From contig NC_087379.1 in assembly GCF_963675165.1 (NCBI RefSeq), forward strand, positions 6,117,839 through 6,181,838: a stretch of DNA of 64,000 bases. Reading direction: 5' to 3'. The notes below the pieces were generated by a model. That model was not told where the DNA came from, ran no database searches, and worked only from the letters and a program-made list of their open reading frames with translations. Origin of the DNA: Halichondria panicea (lineage: Eukaryota > Porifera > Demospongiae > Suberitida > Halichondriidae). Positions 1 through 10,701 of this stretch are shown here, piece by piece. A program made the translations under genes and the position numbers. Numbering within the stretch: the first letter of the stretch is position 1; every line of letters starts with the position of its first letter.

Positions 1-674
1 ATGTCGTCATTTGTTCCCCCTGTCATTGAACTAGGCCAGGGCCAGGCGGGGTAGGTGTGAGGGTACATTTGCATTGTAGTGCCAAGCATAATAGCTGGGA
101 TATTCAGATGAGCTGCAAGGCAGGGTAGAAGGGTCATTAAGAAATCTGTGCTCATTATAATGTCCCATTTAGTTCCAGCTTTGGTTTCAGCTAAGATCAT
201 GTCTGTGAATTGATTCATTTCCAATGCAAAAACTCTACTCATTTCTGGAATCATTTTAATTAAAAATGTTGTGATGGTCTGGTCTTTTTGCTTCTGTATT
301 TTTTCAACCATGTTGTTCCCAGGTCCATTGCTTTTGAAAGCGACTCCAACTTTCTCTACAGCTTCTTGGGACTTGTTACCGGAAGTGGAGATGGTGACCT
401 TGTGACCCCTTCTTATTAGTTCCTCTGCTAGAGCTAGTGGTACGTATATATGGCCTGGTGCTTCCAGAGTTAGTATGAGAACATTCAGCTTCTTACGGTC
501 TTCGATCAATTCTGGAGCCTCTGGTTTCAAAATCGGATTTTCGTTTCGTGTTATTTCAATGGGATGTAAATTTTGAATCTTGTTAGTTAATGTGTGGCAG
601 GTGGCCAGATTGTTAGGTAGACAAGAGAGAAATGTCAGTAAAGTGACAGTGGTGAAGATGGTAGCTAGCTTCAT
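1..674 (-). CDS. UGT: UDP-glycosyltransferase, N-terminal part, cut by window edge
   Basis: An open frame starts at the ATG at 674 and runs without a stop to base 1, about 224 residues. It is nearly identical, apart from a few substitutions and small indels in the first 45 residues, to the N-terminal half of the complete UGT downstream at 1763-3400. It has the same signal peptide start (MKLATIF) and the same acceptor-binding half of the GT-B fold. The nucleotide-sugar half lies outside the window. Seen: intact frame and tandem similarity. Inferred: a functional recent tandem duplicate of an ER-membrane UGT that conjugates small lipophilic molecules. It is equally possible that the unseen half is broken. 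Confidence 0.85.
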   Translation of the reverse strand, partial: MKLATIFTTVTLLTFLSCLPNNLATCHTLTNKIQNLHPIEITRNENPILKPEAPELIEDRKKLNVLILTLEAPGHIYVPLALAEELIRRGHKVTISTSGNKSQEAVEKVGVAFKSNGPGNNMVEKIQKQKDQTITTFLIKMIPEMSRVFALEMNQFTDMILAETKAGTKWDIIMSTDFLMTLLPCLAAHLNIPAIMLGTTMQMYPHTYPAWPWPSSMTGGTNDD

Positions 675-1762
675 TTCAGTGATCCTATATATAGCTGACT
701 TTCAAAAAGTAAAGTATAGGTGTGATATGCAACAGTGTTAACAATACTAAGTGTTCATCACAGCATTTGATAATTGGTACTAAAATTAAAGGCACCCGTA
801 TGCATCCTATTGTGTATGCTCTGATAGGCAAACTTAATTTTGCTGGTGCATGGCTTGGTGCTCTGTGGGCTTGGGGCTCTCCGTTAGAATGGGGCCAACA
901 CAATGGGAGAAGAGAGATATGGTGTGTGTGTCAGTAACTGTATAGGTACAATGTCTGTTATGTGCATGTATACTAGAAGCGGGAGTGCATGTTGGGTATA
1001 GAAAACATATAGCTCATCTTAATAGCTGTGTTTGTTAGCAAATAAGGTGTTATAGTGCTCTTTCAATAGCATAATTGGCTGAGTACCATATAGCGGGAAA
1101 TTTTTTCAGGTGCAAATTTTCACTATTTGGCTCGAGAGTCCTCAGAATAATTGTTTGTGGGTTTATATTCGTGGTTCAATACCATGCAGGAAAACCACAC
1201 CCACCAAGAGCTTTGCATGTGAAATACTGCTGTGTGGGAGTTTGCTCGTTAATTGCTCTGCATGCCCTCAAAAAATGCACCTCCCGAAAATTCCCGCTAT
1301 ATACAGTATCATATTGTGTGAGCCTCTGGCTCTGTCATACTATGCTTGTAAAACGCCCACATTTTAAGAGGCTCTACAACCACACTCAAAACAGTGTGGT
1401 TATTTACATGTATTGCGCAAGCACATCTGATTGTAGCCTGCCTGCCTTAGCTTTACATGGTCATGTCAACCCATGCATGCACACGGTGTATATTACTACA
1501 AGTGTTTGTAACGTAGAGAGACGAACAACGTACTATTTATATGGTGTGTATGTAGTAGTTGCTTTGGTGTGTATAGTAGTTGCGTACTCCTGCTGTACCG
1601 TATAGCAGGCAACTTTGCCAACGAATAAAGTTTATCAAATCAATAAGGTGAGGGTTGCCAAATTTTTTTTGCTAATGTTTTTCAGTCCCAGTATATAATT
1701 ATCACTCAGTCAAATAAAACATCATTTGCCAAATTGTATCTACGATCAGTTCTGTTGAATAG
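675..1762. other. intergenic spacer between the two UGT genes
   Basis: No gene recognised. It holds promoter-proximal sequence of the upstream UGT copy. Bases about 675-1030 resemble the region upstream of the second UGT (3400-3720), so the duplication included the promoter. It also holds one MITE copy at 1089-1301. The 176-residue frame at 1075-1605 runs across the MITE and is not believed to be coding. Confidence 0.6.
1089..1301. mobile_element. MITE family A, copy 1 (TA target site)
   Basis: About 213 bp with imperfect terminal inverted repeats beginning TAGCGGGAA and reading inward to AGGTGCA on both sides, flanked by TA. A second diverged copy lies at 31536-31752. It shares the interior (atttggctc, ccacacccacca, agctttgcatgtgaaat). 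TA target sites and short TIRs fit a non-autonomous Tc1/mariner-type element (inference). Confidence 0.7.
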
Positions 1763-3400
1763 TTAATCACTTTTCTGTTTCTTTGACTTGCAGCACCTAG
1801 AGTAGAGACACTTTAATATCTTATAGTCTATGTAGACAGTGACTAGTGCACACACCATCAGTAGAGCGTACACATCAGCATTGTAGTACTGCACCCAGCT
1901 CCAGTTGTACTTGGCATAGGCTGGGATGAGATGATCGTAGCCAACCTCTGAGTAGAACTCCACCAGATCAGCTGCTCTCTTGGCTCCTCCAGCTGCTCGG
2001 AACACCTTCTGAAGTTTCCTTACATTCTCTCGATAATCTCCAGAGTCTATTTCTACTATGCTCTGGTACACCTGCTCTGCTGTGAGTCCTTGCTGGTTCA
2101 GATGTATACCCAATTGATGGTGATGCACTCGACCTGCATTTCCGATCTGTTCAACCATTTTAGGCAGTACTATTACAGGTACTCCACTGTTTAGGCTCTC
2201 GTGAACACCATTAGCCCCTCCGTGCAGTATTGCCAATCTTGTAGCTGTGTGTCTTAACACTGCTAACTGGGGAAGCCACTTCGATATATAAAATTGTTCT
2301 GGGTCGATATTTAGTTGGAAATCTTGATTCTTTCTCATAGCCCATACTACACTATAGTTAGTTCTCTGTATGCCTTCAATCAGTGCTTCTGCCATTTCCT
2401 TCGTGACACTCATCAGTGAGCCCATACTGATGTAAACTACACCTTTTTCTTTCTTATTTGCAAGCCATGTCTCTAGCTCTGGTGACAAAGACGCTGGGTG
2501 CTCACTTTGCACTGGTCCTACATAGTGTGTGAGGGGGGTCATTGTTCGTGGGAACTCGAATCCAATAACTGTCGGTACAATATTAGGTATGTACACAGCT
2601 GGGGCATTGACTATTTGAGCCGTGGTCAACTCAGGACAGACCCTTGCAATTGAAAACGTTGCTGGCCTATAAAACAGGAACGAGAAGAGTATTGGTGCCA
2701 ATATTCGTTCAATAGCATGTCCGAATCTTCGCAGGATTGTCATGTCGTCATTTGTTCCCCCTGTTATTGAACTAGGCCAGGGCCAGGCGGGGTAGGTGTG
2801 AGGATAGATTTGCATTGTAGTGCCAAGCATAATAGCTGGGATATTCAGATGAGCTGCAAGGCAGGGTAGAAGGGTCATTAAGAAATCTGTGCTCATTATA
2901 ATGTCCCATTTAGTTCCAGCTTTGGTTTCAGCTAAGATCATGTCTGTGAATTGATTCATTTCCAATGCAAAAACTCTACTCATTTCTGGAATCATTTTAA
3001 TTAAAAATGTTGTGATGGTCTGGTCTTTTTGCTTCTGTATTTTTTCAACCATGTTGTTCCCAGGTCCATTGCTTTTGAAAGCGACTCCAACTTTCTCTAC
3101 AGCTTCCTGTGACTTGTTACCGGAAGTGGAGAAGGTGACCTTGTGACCCCTTCTTATTAGTTCCTCTGCTAGAGCTAGTGGTACATATGTATGGCCTGAT
3201 GCTTCCAGAGTTAGTATGAGAACATTCAGCTTCTTGTTGTCTTCAATCAATTCTAGAGGAGCTTCTGGTTTCGAAATCGGATTTTCGTTTCGTGTTATTT
3301 CAATGGGATGTATCTTGTTATGGCAGGTGGCCAGGTTGTTAGGTAGACAAGAGAGAACTGTCAGTAAAGTGACAGTGGTGAAGATGGTAGCTAGCTTCAT
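1763..3400 (-). CDS. UGT: UDP-glycosyltransferase, complete, single exon
   Basis: 545-residue intronless frame. Residues 1-25 form a signal peptide. The N-terminal half contains the acceptor domain. The UGT signature (PSPG-type) region is at about 375-420, starting WLPQLAVLRH and continuing HGGANGVHESLNSGVP. Near the C terminus, about residues 508-527 form a membrane helix, followed by a basic tail ending KQKSD, which fits the KxKxx ER-retrieval pattern. Together these indicate a type I ER-membrane enzyme with a lumenal active site that transfers sugar from a UDP-sugar to small hydrophobic acceptors. Substrate cannot be told. A tandem, near-identical copy lies immediately downstream at 1-674. 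Confidence 0.93.
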   Translation of the reverse strand: MKLATIFTTVTLLTVLSCLPNNLATCHNKIHPIEITRNENPISKPEAPLELIEDNKKLNVLILTLEASGHTYVPLALAEELIRRGHKVTFSTSGNKSQEAVEKVGVAFKSNGPGNNMVEKIQKQKDQTITTFLIKMIPEMSRVFALEMNQFTDMILAETKAGTKWDIIMSTDFLMTLLPCLAAHLNIPAIMLGTTMQIYPHTYPAWPWPSSITGGTNDDMTILRRFGHAIERILAPILFSFLFYRPATFSIARVCPELTTAQIVNAPAVYIPNIVPTVIGFEFPRTMTPLTHYVGPVQSEHPASLSPELETWLANKKEKGVVYISMGSLMSVTKEMAEALIEGIQRTNYSVVWAMRKNQDFQLNIDPEQFYISKWLPQLAVLRHTATRLAILHGGANGVHESLNSGVPVIVLPKMVEQIGNAGRVHHHQLGIHLNQQGLTAEQVYQSIVEIDSGDYRENVRKLQKVFRAAGGAKRAADLVEFYSEVGYDHLIPAYAKYNWSWVQYYNADVYALLMVCALVTVYIDYKILKCLYSRCCKSKKQKSD

Positions 3401-4387
3401 GGTAACATTTCAGTGATCCTAGCTGACTTTTCTCATGTTATATAAAGTAAAAGTAGGTGTGTGATGCAACAGTGTAACAATATTCATCATTGCTGCATGG
3501 TACTTATACACTCAGCATTGTACTATAATTAAAAAAAACATACACTCCTGCTCATTCTTCCTGTGCATGCATGGCTTGGTGCTCTCTGGCTTAGGGTAAT
3601 GGGAGAGGGGGATATGGTGTGTGGCTCAGTAACGTTTAACTTATGCGTGTACTATACAAGCAGTAGTGCACGTTGGGTAGCAAAATTAGTTAATTAGCTG
3701 TGTTTGTTAGCAAATGAAGTATTAGTGCTCTTCATGAATCTTTTGCTGAATATCATAATTATCTGAGCCCGGACTAGCCGAGGTCCATGGTGGGTACGTG
3801 TGTGCAAGGGTTTGTAATTAACTGCTGGATATTTAGATATTCAGGATTGTGGAGTGTTTACATAAAGGAACATGTCTAGAGTGTTGCTACTCTACTTAGT
3901 AGTTAGCTCTGCACCAGAGACGCTAGCTAGCTATTGGTGGCTGCAAGGCTCTGCTGATGCCCACTATAATTTTAGACTTTGACTTTTGGCATCAATCGTT
4001 TTTAACAACAATCATGGTCGATCATTACCCACTCTTGGAGTTTTCCTGGATTCTGCCTGCAGTAAAATAAATTAATGCAAAAATGTTTATCATGATATAA
4101 GGAGCTATTAGCAATAGTACGTTATGTTGCTTTGACACCTTCACCGAGGCTGAGGCATCAGCGCGCACCAAGGTGCTTCAAGTAAAAGTAGGTGGTGGGT
4201 GATGCAATAGGTATTCATTGCTGATTGTTTATCACCAAGAGTTCCTAATTAACTCTAGTTATCACTTATAGTATACACTCAGCAAAAAGGCTGTAATGAT
4301 ATACAATAATTATGGTGTAGTCCCACTGTAGAATTACATGCCTTATTATATTTCATGTGCTCCTTGCGATATTGATTATATATACAG
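3401..4387. other. spacer between UGT start and mTOR fragment
   Basis: No coding exon found. I looked here for the mTOR kinase-domain exons expected upstream of the FATC exons and saw none. It contains UGT promoter sequence and AT-rich filler. Confidence 0.5.
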
Positions 4388-4990
4388 AAACTTCATCAAA
4401 GACAAACGAAGCAAGAAGGAAAACAAGAGGGCAGGAGAATGGTGAGTGTGATGTTGGTATACGTACAACCATGCATAATTATACTATAGCTACTTGTAAG
4501 CACTTGAAGTAATTATACTACCTTACAAACCGACTACCTTACGAACCGAGTCCCCCCCCAAAATCATACATGCATGTACATACCCTTACCTTTGTACATG
4601 TATACCACCCTATTCCACCACACACACACACGCACACACACACGCACAGGCCTCTCTCCAAGCAGGTCAGGTCAGAGACAAGACTCTCAAGGCTACCAAC
4701 CAGAGGAGCTGAACAAGAGAGCAGTGGCCATCACTCAGAGAGTCAAGCAAAAGCTAACCGGTATGTCAGTCTCAGGCTGTACGTATCTGTGTTCTAAACA
4801 TGAAAATTAGACTTGAGTGCAGTTACCCAGATTGAATTTTGTCATAATTTCATCATTCTCTTGTCCAGGTAACGACTTTCAACATGAGAGCACCCTGGAC
4901 GTGGACAAGCAAGTGCAGCTGCTCATAGAGCAAGCCACCAGCCACGAGAACCTGTGTCAATGCTATATTGGATGGTGCCCATTTTGGTAG
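4388..4990 (+). CDS. MTOR: mTOR kinase 3' end (FATC domain only)
   Basis: The exon at 4650-4760 encodes [20 protein letters not shown] (last Gly split by the intron), and the exon at 4869-4990 encodes the rest of FATC. It ends [19 protein letters not shown] then stop, the hallmark mTOR C terminus. A plausible upstream exon is 4388-4441 (phase fits; low-complexity basic sequence, weaker support). FATC is the extreme C-terminal segment of PI3K-like kinases and is needed for kinase activity. The kinase, FRB, FAT and HEAT exons are not upstream within the window; instead two UGT genes on the opposite strand occupy 1-3400. Either a large intron contains the UGT pair, or this is a detached duplicate fragment. 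Splice sites and frame are intact. Confidence 0.9.
4620..4649. repeat. short CA microsatellite at intron end
   Basis: CA-rich tract directly preceding the acceptor of the mTOR FATC exon at 4650. Confidence 0.8.
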
Positions 4991-5410
4991 CCTCTTGAAC
5001 TCAAATTTTTGATGACTCTTTATTTTGTGGTTTAATTTTCTACTGATATATCCTAAAGTGTACATGTGTATTTGATAATTATTGATTGACGTTCATATTG
5101 TTGTGATGATGATATGTGCAAGTACTTCAATTGTCAATAATTAATTAATAAGCGTGCAAGCATGCATATAATGTGTACTATACCTACTTCCCTTCGCTGA
5201 TGTAACATTATAATACTCAAGTTAAAATTGTCATGAAACATGGCATCATACAAAAAATGTGTACATGTATAATAATAGATGCACACACGTACAGGATATG
5301 GGTAAACAAATTAAGCTATAGGTCGATTGATTATGGTACACTAGTATAGTTGCATCAGATTGAAGGGTACATGAAAAACGTGCATGCATAATTATAATAA
5401 TTATGTCAGT
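4991..5410. other. convergent 3' spacer
   Basis: AT-rich spacer between the mTOR stop (4990, plus) and the deoxynucleoside kinase stop (5411, minus). No gene or repeat family recognised. Confidence 0.5.
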
Positions 5411-8278
5411 TCAGTTTGTGGTAGCAATTTTAGCAGGTGAACTCTCCCCAACTGTTGACTCCATTAACCCATCTTCCACAAACTCTGCCACCTGCATGGA
5501 GACAAAAAAGGGGCTTATAATAATTATTACAATCAAAATTTTCGTTAGTATACACCTTAATTTGGGATATATAATAATATATACTATACGAGGTATATAT
5601 ATACGTGTACGTGTTATAAAACAAAATGCATAATTATATATATATATATATATACCCGTACAAGTATAATAATGAAGCCATTAATTATGCTGCTACATAT
5701 CGTCATATGGTAGTTAGTGGATGTACTGGTGCATGTGGTTCGACACCTCCGAACTACACTAATGGGCAAGCAAACACTATACTAGGCATAATAGCTCAGT
5801 GCATGGGACGTAACATATATACCGATTTCATCATATCCTCCATTCTGGACTTGTTCTGCTCAAACTCTGAGTCACAGTTTAGTGACAGCACAGGCACACC
5901 AGACAAATGGGAGGGGGACCTGCATGTGAAGAATAATGAGAGGCAGTTCTACATGAGAGTATTACAGTACAGCTCTACTATGCTAGCTTGTTGGCCTGAC
6001 ATAACAGTAGAGTCACTCACTGCAAGAGTTCATAGCTAGAGTATTGGAACGAAGCATTACCTTGCATCAGATGTATTTGGAAAGTAACATGACTTCCTGC
6101 TTGGTACATGACCAATCTGAGCGCCTGGAGCCATGCATGCACCACTTGCCTCGTGGCAGTAATAATTTTATTGCCAAAATTGTCATTGATCACACGGAAG
6201 TCACGTTACTTTCTGAATACATCTGATACACGTACAGTACGCAAGCGTTCGATACTCTCGCTTTTATTATACACTCTTGCTAACTCCTATATATAGGGTG
6301 TACAAACCTGCCTACTAGCTACATAGTTTAGCCACCCTGTAGCCCCGAAGAGCACAGAATGAGCTGATAGAACTATATAATTATGTAATAAATGCAATAG
6401 AGCTCTCACTTGATGCTCTTGTGGATGAGCCAGTCTTCATGTCGCTCGTGTAAGGTCTCGAGGTAGGTTTGAGAGACTGTGTCTTCCTCTGGTCGCCCTC
6501 GCTTCTGGAGACGCCCATAGCAAATCTTCTGGGAGGGTGTGTGGGTGTGTCAGGAAAGTGTGTGTGGAGTGTGAGGGGTGTACCTACCTATATAACACAA
6601 AGCACTTCACATCTAAAGCAAAAGAAACTAAAAGATGCTAATAGGGAGGTATATATCACATGACATGTTTAGATCAGATATTTGAGACTGTCAAAATTTG
6701 ACTAAGGCTTCGGGCAGACATTTCGGCAACTATCTTTGACTGGACATAACTTTAGTAAGAGGAGCAAATCAACAACCTTTGGGTCTGTTCGCAGGTAGAT
6801 GATTCCGTCCAGCTGCACGGGTAGGGAGGAGGTGAGGAACGAGTGCCAGTCACAGTACAAGTTCCATTCCATGTCACTCATTAGCCCACTTAAGTGACAG
6901 TTCTGGGCAAAGATGAACCTATATGCACGTGCGTGGTTAGGGGGGTAGGAGGTGGCCAAGTGTCAGTAATAAGCTGTAATAGTGAAAAAAATTGTCAGCT
7001 ACACACTCATGAGCAAGGCAGAGTTAAGAGTCCATGGCCTTTAGGCTTTGATAAACAGATTTATAAGAGAGTATCGGAACGGATGTACAGTTGTATTACT
7101 CTAATTACGTGGCATTTCAAGACAATTTTCAATAGAGGCCTTGGTAAAGTGTCTAGTTGGTAATATATTTTCTAAAGAGCTTTGCACAGAACGCACTTCA
7201 TGCTTTTGTAATCGACCTTCCAAACTCAAGTTACGGTCAAATTACATATGTACACGCAGTATCCACAGTTGAGCCCATAAGAAGGCACACTACAATTCTC
7301 TCAATCAGAGCTCATGAATCGGTATGGTCTCACAATTCAAGTTACGATCAACTTATATGCGTACTGTTAGTGTATGCCTACTGTACAGTACCCACAGTTT
7401 GATTCCATGAGAAAACACACTACAATTCTCTCAATCATTGGTAATGGCCCACCTGTCACTGTACACAGATCTCTCATAGAAGACCACAGGGTTTCTTGAC
7501 TTGAGCACCTCCGGGGCAACTGGCCGCAGCTGGCTTCGAAGCCGACTCACACAAGCATAGGTCTAACATGAGATGAAAAACGGTTAAGTACTTGCCAGAA
7601 GGAGTATATAATATAAGATACCGTACCTGAAATGTGTAGGCCCAGCGGTTGGGTTCTTTGTAAAACATGTCTAACAGATTCCCACCATTCTGCTGTGACT
7701 CTGTCACGTCCTGTACGGAACAGAGACAGTACATACAGTCACCAACATAAACATAACATCATCAATATTGCATGCATAATTATTATACAGTCACAATAAG
7801 ACGCTACACAGGCAGGCGAGTTTTTACACACTCCTTAGCAGATTTCGACTTATGGAAGCATAAATAATATAGCTGTAAAGAAGCATAGCCTCTGTCTTAT
7901 ACCAGTTAACGACTGTGTCTCTAAACCTTACTGCATACCTCTCCTTCTGCAGGCACTTTCAGCCATTTTGTGAGCGGCTCAGAGATCACTCTGTATGTTG
8001 GGTTCAGCTCCTCCAGCAATCGCAGGAAGGTGGACTTACCTGCAGCTGTGGAGAAATATCATTATACAGCCTAGTAATGATATGCATGGAGTAGTGCAGT
8101 GTAGCAAATGCATGCTGTAGTGCTAGTGAGCTAAAGCCTGCATGACTGGAGCCAACCATGCAGCATGTATGCACACAGTAAGCTTACCTATGTTTCCTTC
8201 AATGGCTATCCTTTTCACAGATCCAGCTGTGGCAGCTGTACACAGCCTCTTGGCTAGGGGAGCAGCTAGCTCAGCCAT
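5411..8278 (-). CDS. DCK: deoxynucleoside kinase (dCK/dGK family), 8 exons
   Basis: Exons (minus): 8278-8188, 8045-7939, 7710-7627, 7562-7453, 6918-6777, 6528-6410, 5919-5823, 5491-5411; all phases close, giving 276 residues (human dCK is 260). It phosphorylates deoxynucleosides in the nucleotide salvage pathway. Visible motifs are a P-loop split by intron 1 (GNIAAGKST), the region QQNGGNLLDMFY, the catalytic ERS motif in FYERSVYSDR, the substrate-site segment WHSFL...LDGIIYLRTDP, and the arginine-rich lid KRGRPEED. The C-terminal exon (VAEFVEDGLMES...) corresponds to the last helix plus a short extra tail. No mitochondrial presequence is evident, so cytosolic dCK-like is more likely than dGK. 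The start lies only about 190 bp from the stop of the upstream BCAS2 gene on the same strand. The exon 5 donor (gttgtt) is weak but in phase. Confidence 0.93.
7222..7436. repeat. degenerate ~110-bp direct repeat in dCK intron
   Basis: Two head-to-tail copies (about 7222-7312 and 7337-7436), each ending in the shared string acactacaattctctcaatca, separated by about 25 bp. Located in the intron between exons 4 and 5. Confidence 0.7.
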
Positions 8279-8468
8279 TGCTCAATTCTGTACTGTTTAA
8301 ATGAAAGCCACGTGGGTAGTCTAAGGTCAAAGTTGAATGCCCACACCCAACCAAATCATGCATTAATTTTTATGCACATTTTTTTTATGAACATTTTTGA
8401 CGCATGCACAATCAAGTTTCATTTTCATTGTACAAAGAAGAGATAAACTACGCAGAGTTTGATCAGAG

Positions 8469-10187
8469 CTACAAGGAATGTTCAAACAAGTCTTCACTTA
8501 CTCTCAAGCCTCTGGACAAATACGAGTCAAATCAAACGAAACACACACACAGACACATACCAACCTGTCGATGGCTTGTTGCCTGAGCGACCCCACCTCC
8601 TGCTCTAGATTGAGACACACCCTCTCAATCTCGTAGTTCTTTTGCACCAGACTTTGCCAACTGTAGTGAGTGGACTCTTATTGCATGACTGGACACAATA
8701 GCACACACACATACAAGCAAAACATTACACCAAAGTGTTGCAAGTGGATATCGGTACTTAATTTATGACTTACTGGTTTTCAAGTGCATGTAGGTGCCCA
8801 CCAGCTGTCATCTGCAGATAACAACGAGTAATTGTTAATGGTCTGACGATAATTATTTCAGAATCAAATTTACTTGTTTTGTTTTTCTCTCCCAGTTGAC
8901 TTCTTGTACTTGATTTCTACAAACAGAGAGTGAATCTTGGTTACGTACAGATCATGAGCTCTACCTGAGTTTTTTGAGTGTCTTCTGTTCTTGTTCAATC
9001 ATTCTTGTGATAAACCTGTGTAGCAGAGGTCGGTAGTAAAGATACCATGGCAATAGTATCGTAAAGCACACACTAACCCATTTTGCTCTTTCCACTCGTT
9101 GCTACTATATTGAGACAACAGCTCCAGATTAATGATTCTACAGGGAAAGGAAGAGAGGGAAAGTTACAGCCAACTCGAGGAAGCTAACACATCAGCCTCG
9201 AAAACAAAAAAAAGTAAAGGACCGTTTTCCTTGGTTAATTTGTTTCCCCGGAAACCAAAATGCACCCCCTGATAGAGAACACACACTATACCACTAACCC
9301 AGAGACGGGCTCACCTCCCTGCCTGGTGCTCCAGCTGAGCCATGGAGTTGTCGACACTCTCCTGCCAGGCACCAATGTCGTTTTTCTGGGCCACTCCAGG
9401 TTGGGGAAGCTCGTACCTACAGGGACCAAACAAAACGAAAACACAGTTAATTAATATCAATTGTACAAGTCAACTACATGTACACAGATGAAACTCTGAT
9501 TGGAAGTAAACTAACTTTTATTTTGCATTTACCGAACCCGTAATCACCAACCACGGTGGCATTGAGATCACACAACTTGATAAAGCTCACCGTTTCATAC
9601 TGAGCATCTCCATGGGCTGCCTCATCGAGAGTCTCTCAAACTCTGTCCGCAGCATGGGGGTCTGTAGGTGTGGGGGAGGGGCATCGATTAGTGTTGACAT
9701 AGAATGGGGGCAGAGGAGGTTCGACACGAGTACCTCAATTAGGCTAAAATTGAGGTAATTGGTCAACATGCAACAATGAACTTTACTGTTGAATTTGCAC
9801 ATGACCAAGCTTAATCGAGGTACTCGTGTCATACTTCCTCCGGAATGGGGGTATGTGTGTGTGGGGGTAGGGGCATCGATTAGTGCTATAGTACATATTT
9901 AAAGAATGGGATCTGTGGGTAGGCGTAGTGTTGCAGCATTCCGCATTTAAGCCATATACCTCGAACGACACTTTTGGTTGTTGCAAGTAGTCAAGGTAGC
10001 TTTTATTTGGTCTGTATCTCTTTGTCTCTTCCTCCACCAACTTCATAGCCTGAGGTCGAGGGGAGGTACACAGTTTCAACGCTGCATGCATTCAGAGCTC
10101 ACATCATACCTCCTCTCTCACTCCAGGCTCATCATAGCCGTGATCAATGTACGGTAGAGCATCCAAATGTACCTCTGTTGCAGCCAT
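8469..10187 (-). CDS. BCAS2: pre-mRNA-splicing factor SPF27 (BCAS2), 10 exons
   Basis: Exons (minus): 10187-10110, 10049-9960, 9661-9591, 9416-9315, 9137-9078, 9015-8965, 8916-8874, 8811-8774, 8660-8565, 8511-8469. All junctions are in phase, 223 residues (human 225). BCAS2 is a core subunit of the Prp19/NTC complex that activates the spliceosome. Diagnostic stretches are [72 protein letters not shown] and [10 protein letters not shown], with a long heptad-rich C-terminal half. The extreme C terminus (last 14 residues, exon 10) is less certain because that part of the family is variable. Ten exons in 1.7 kb shows how short introns are here. Confidence 0.95.
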
Positions 10188-10701
10188 CACTTAAATCCGT
10201 ACCCATGTGAAGGTTAAGGTTTTCTGAAAAAAGCCCATCCATAGTCATTGCTCCACCCCAATTTAGTCTAGGGTCAGAGTCCTATTTGTACGTGATCTGA
10301 CTATCAGATCACGTGCAGCAGTGTTATTAGCTCCACACCCCCACACAACGTATGCATTACTCTGACTCAGCAAATTCTCAGTAAGTGCAATAATAAGATG
10401 TTGTCAGTTCAGGGTTTATACAGCAAAGCAAAAAGAAATTATAACGTCACTCCTACCGCAAACAAACTAGCACACACACAATCGAATTACTTACAACATA
10501 TAAAAGGAACAATAAGTTTAAAATTAGTCAAACAACAAAATTTTGAAGTAAACAAACTTAACTAAAATTAATGTGTACACAAGAGCTATCTATATGCAAC
10601 ACATGTATACAGTATTATACAATGATCCTGCAGCTGCAGAACAGAACAGAACTATATGTGTAATGGTACTAGACAAAGTTTTAGGTCCCTCTCTCCCGGT
10701 C
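10188..10701. other. spacer between BCAS2 start and G-beta stop
   Basis: About 510 bp containing the BCAS2 promoter and the G-beta 3' UTR. No further gene seen. Confidence 0.5.

Noticed and set aside
1075-1605. 176-residue frame on the plus strand
   Set aside because: It runs through MITE family A and its flank; no family similarity, and the frame is not kept in the second copy at 31.5 kb.
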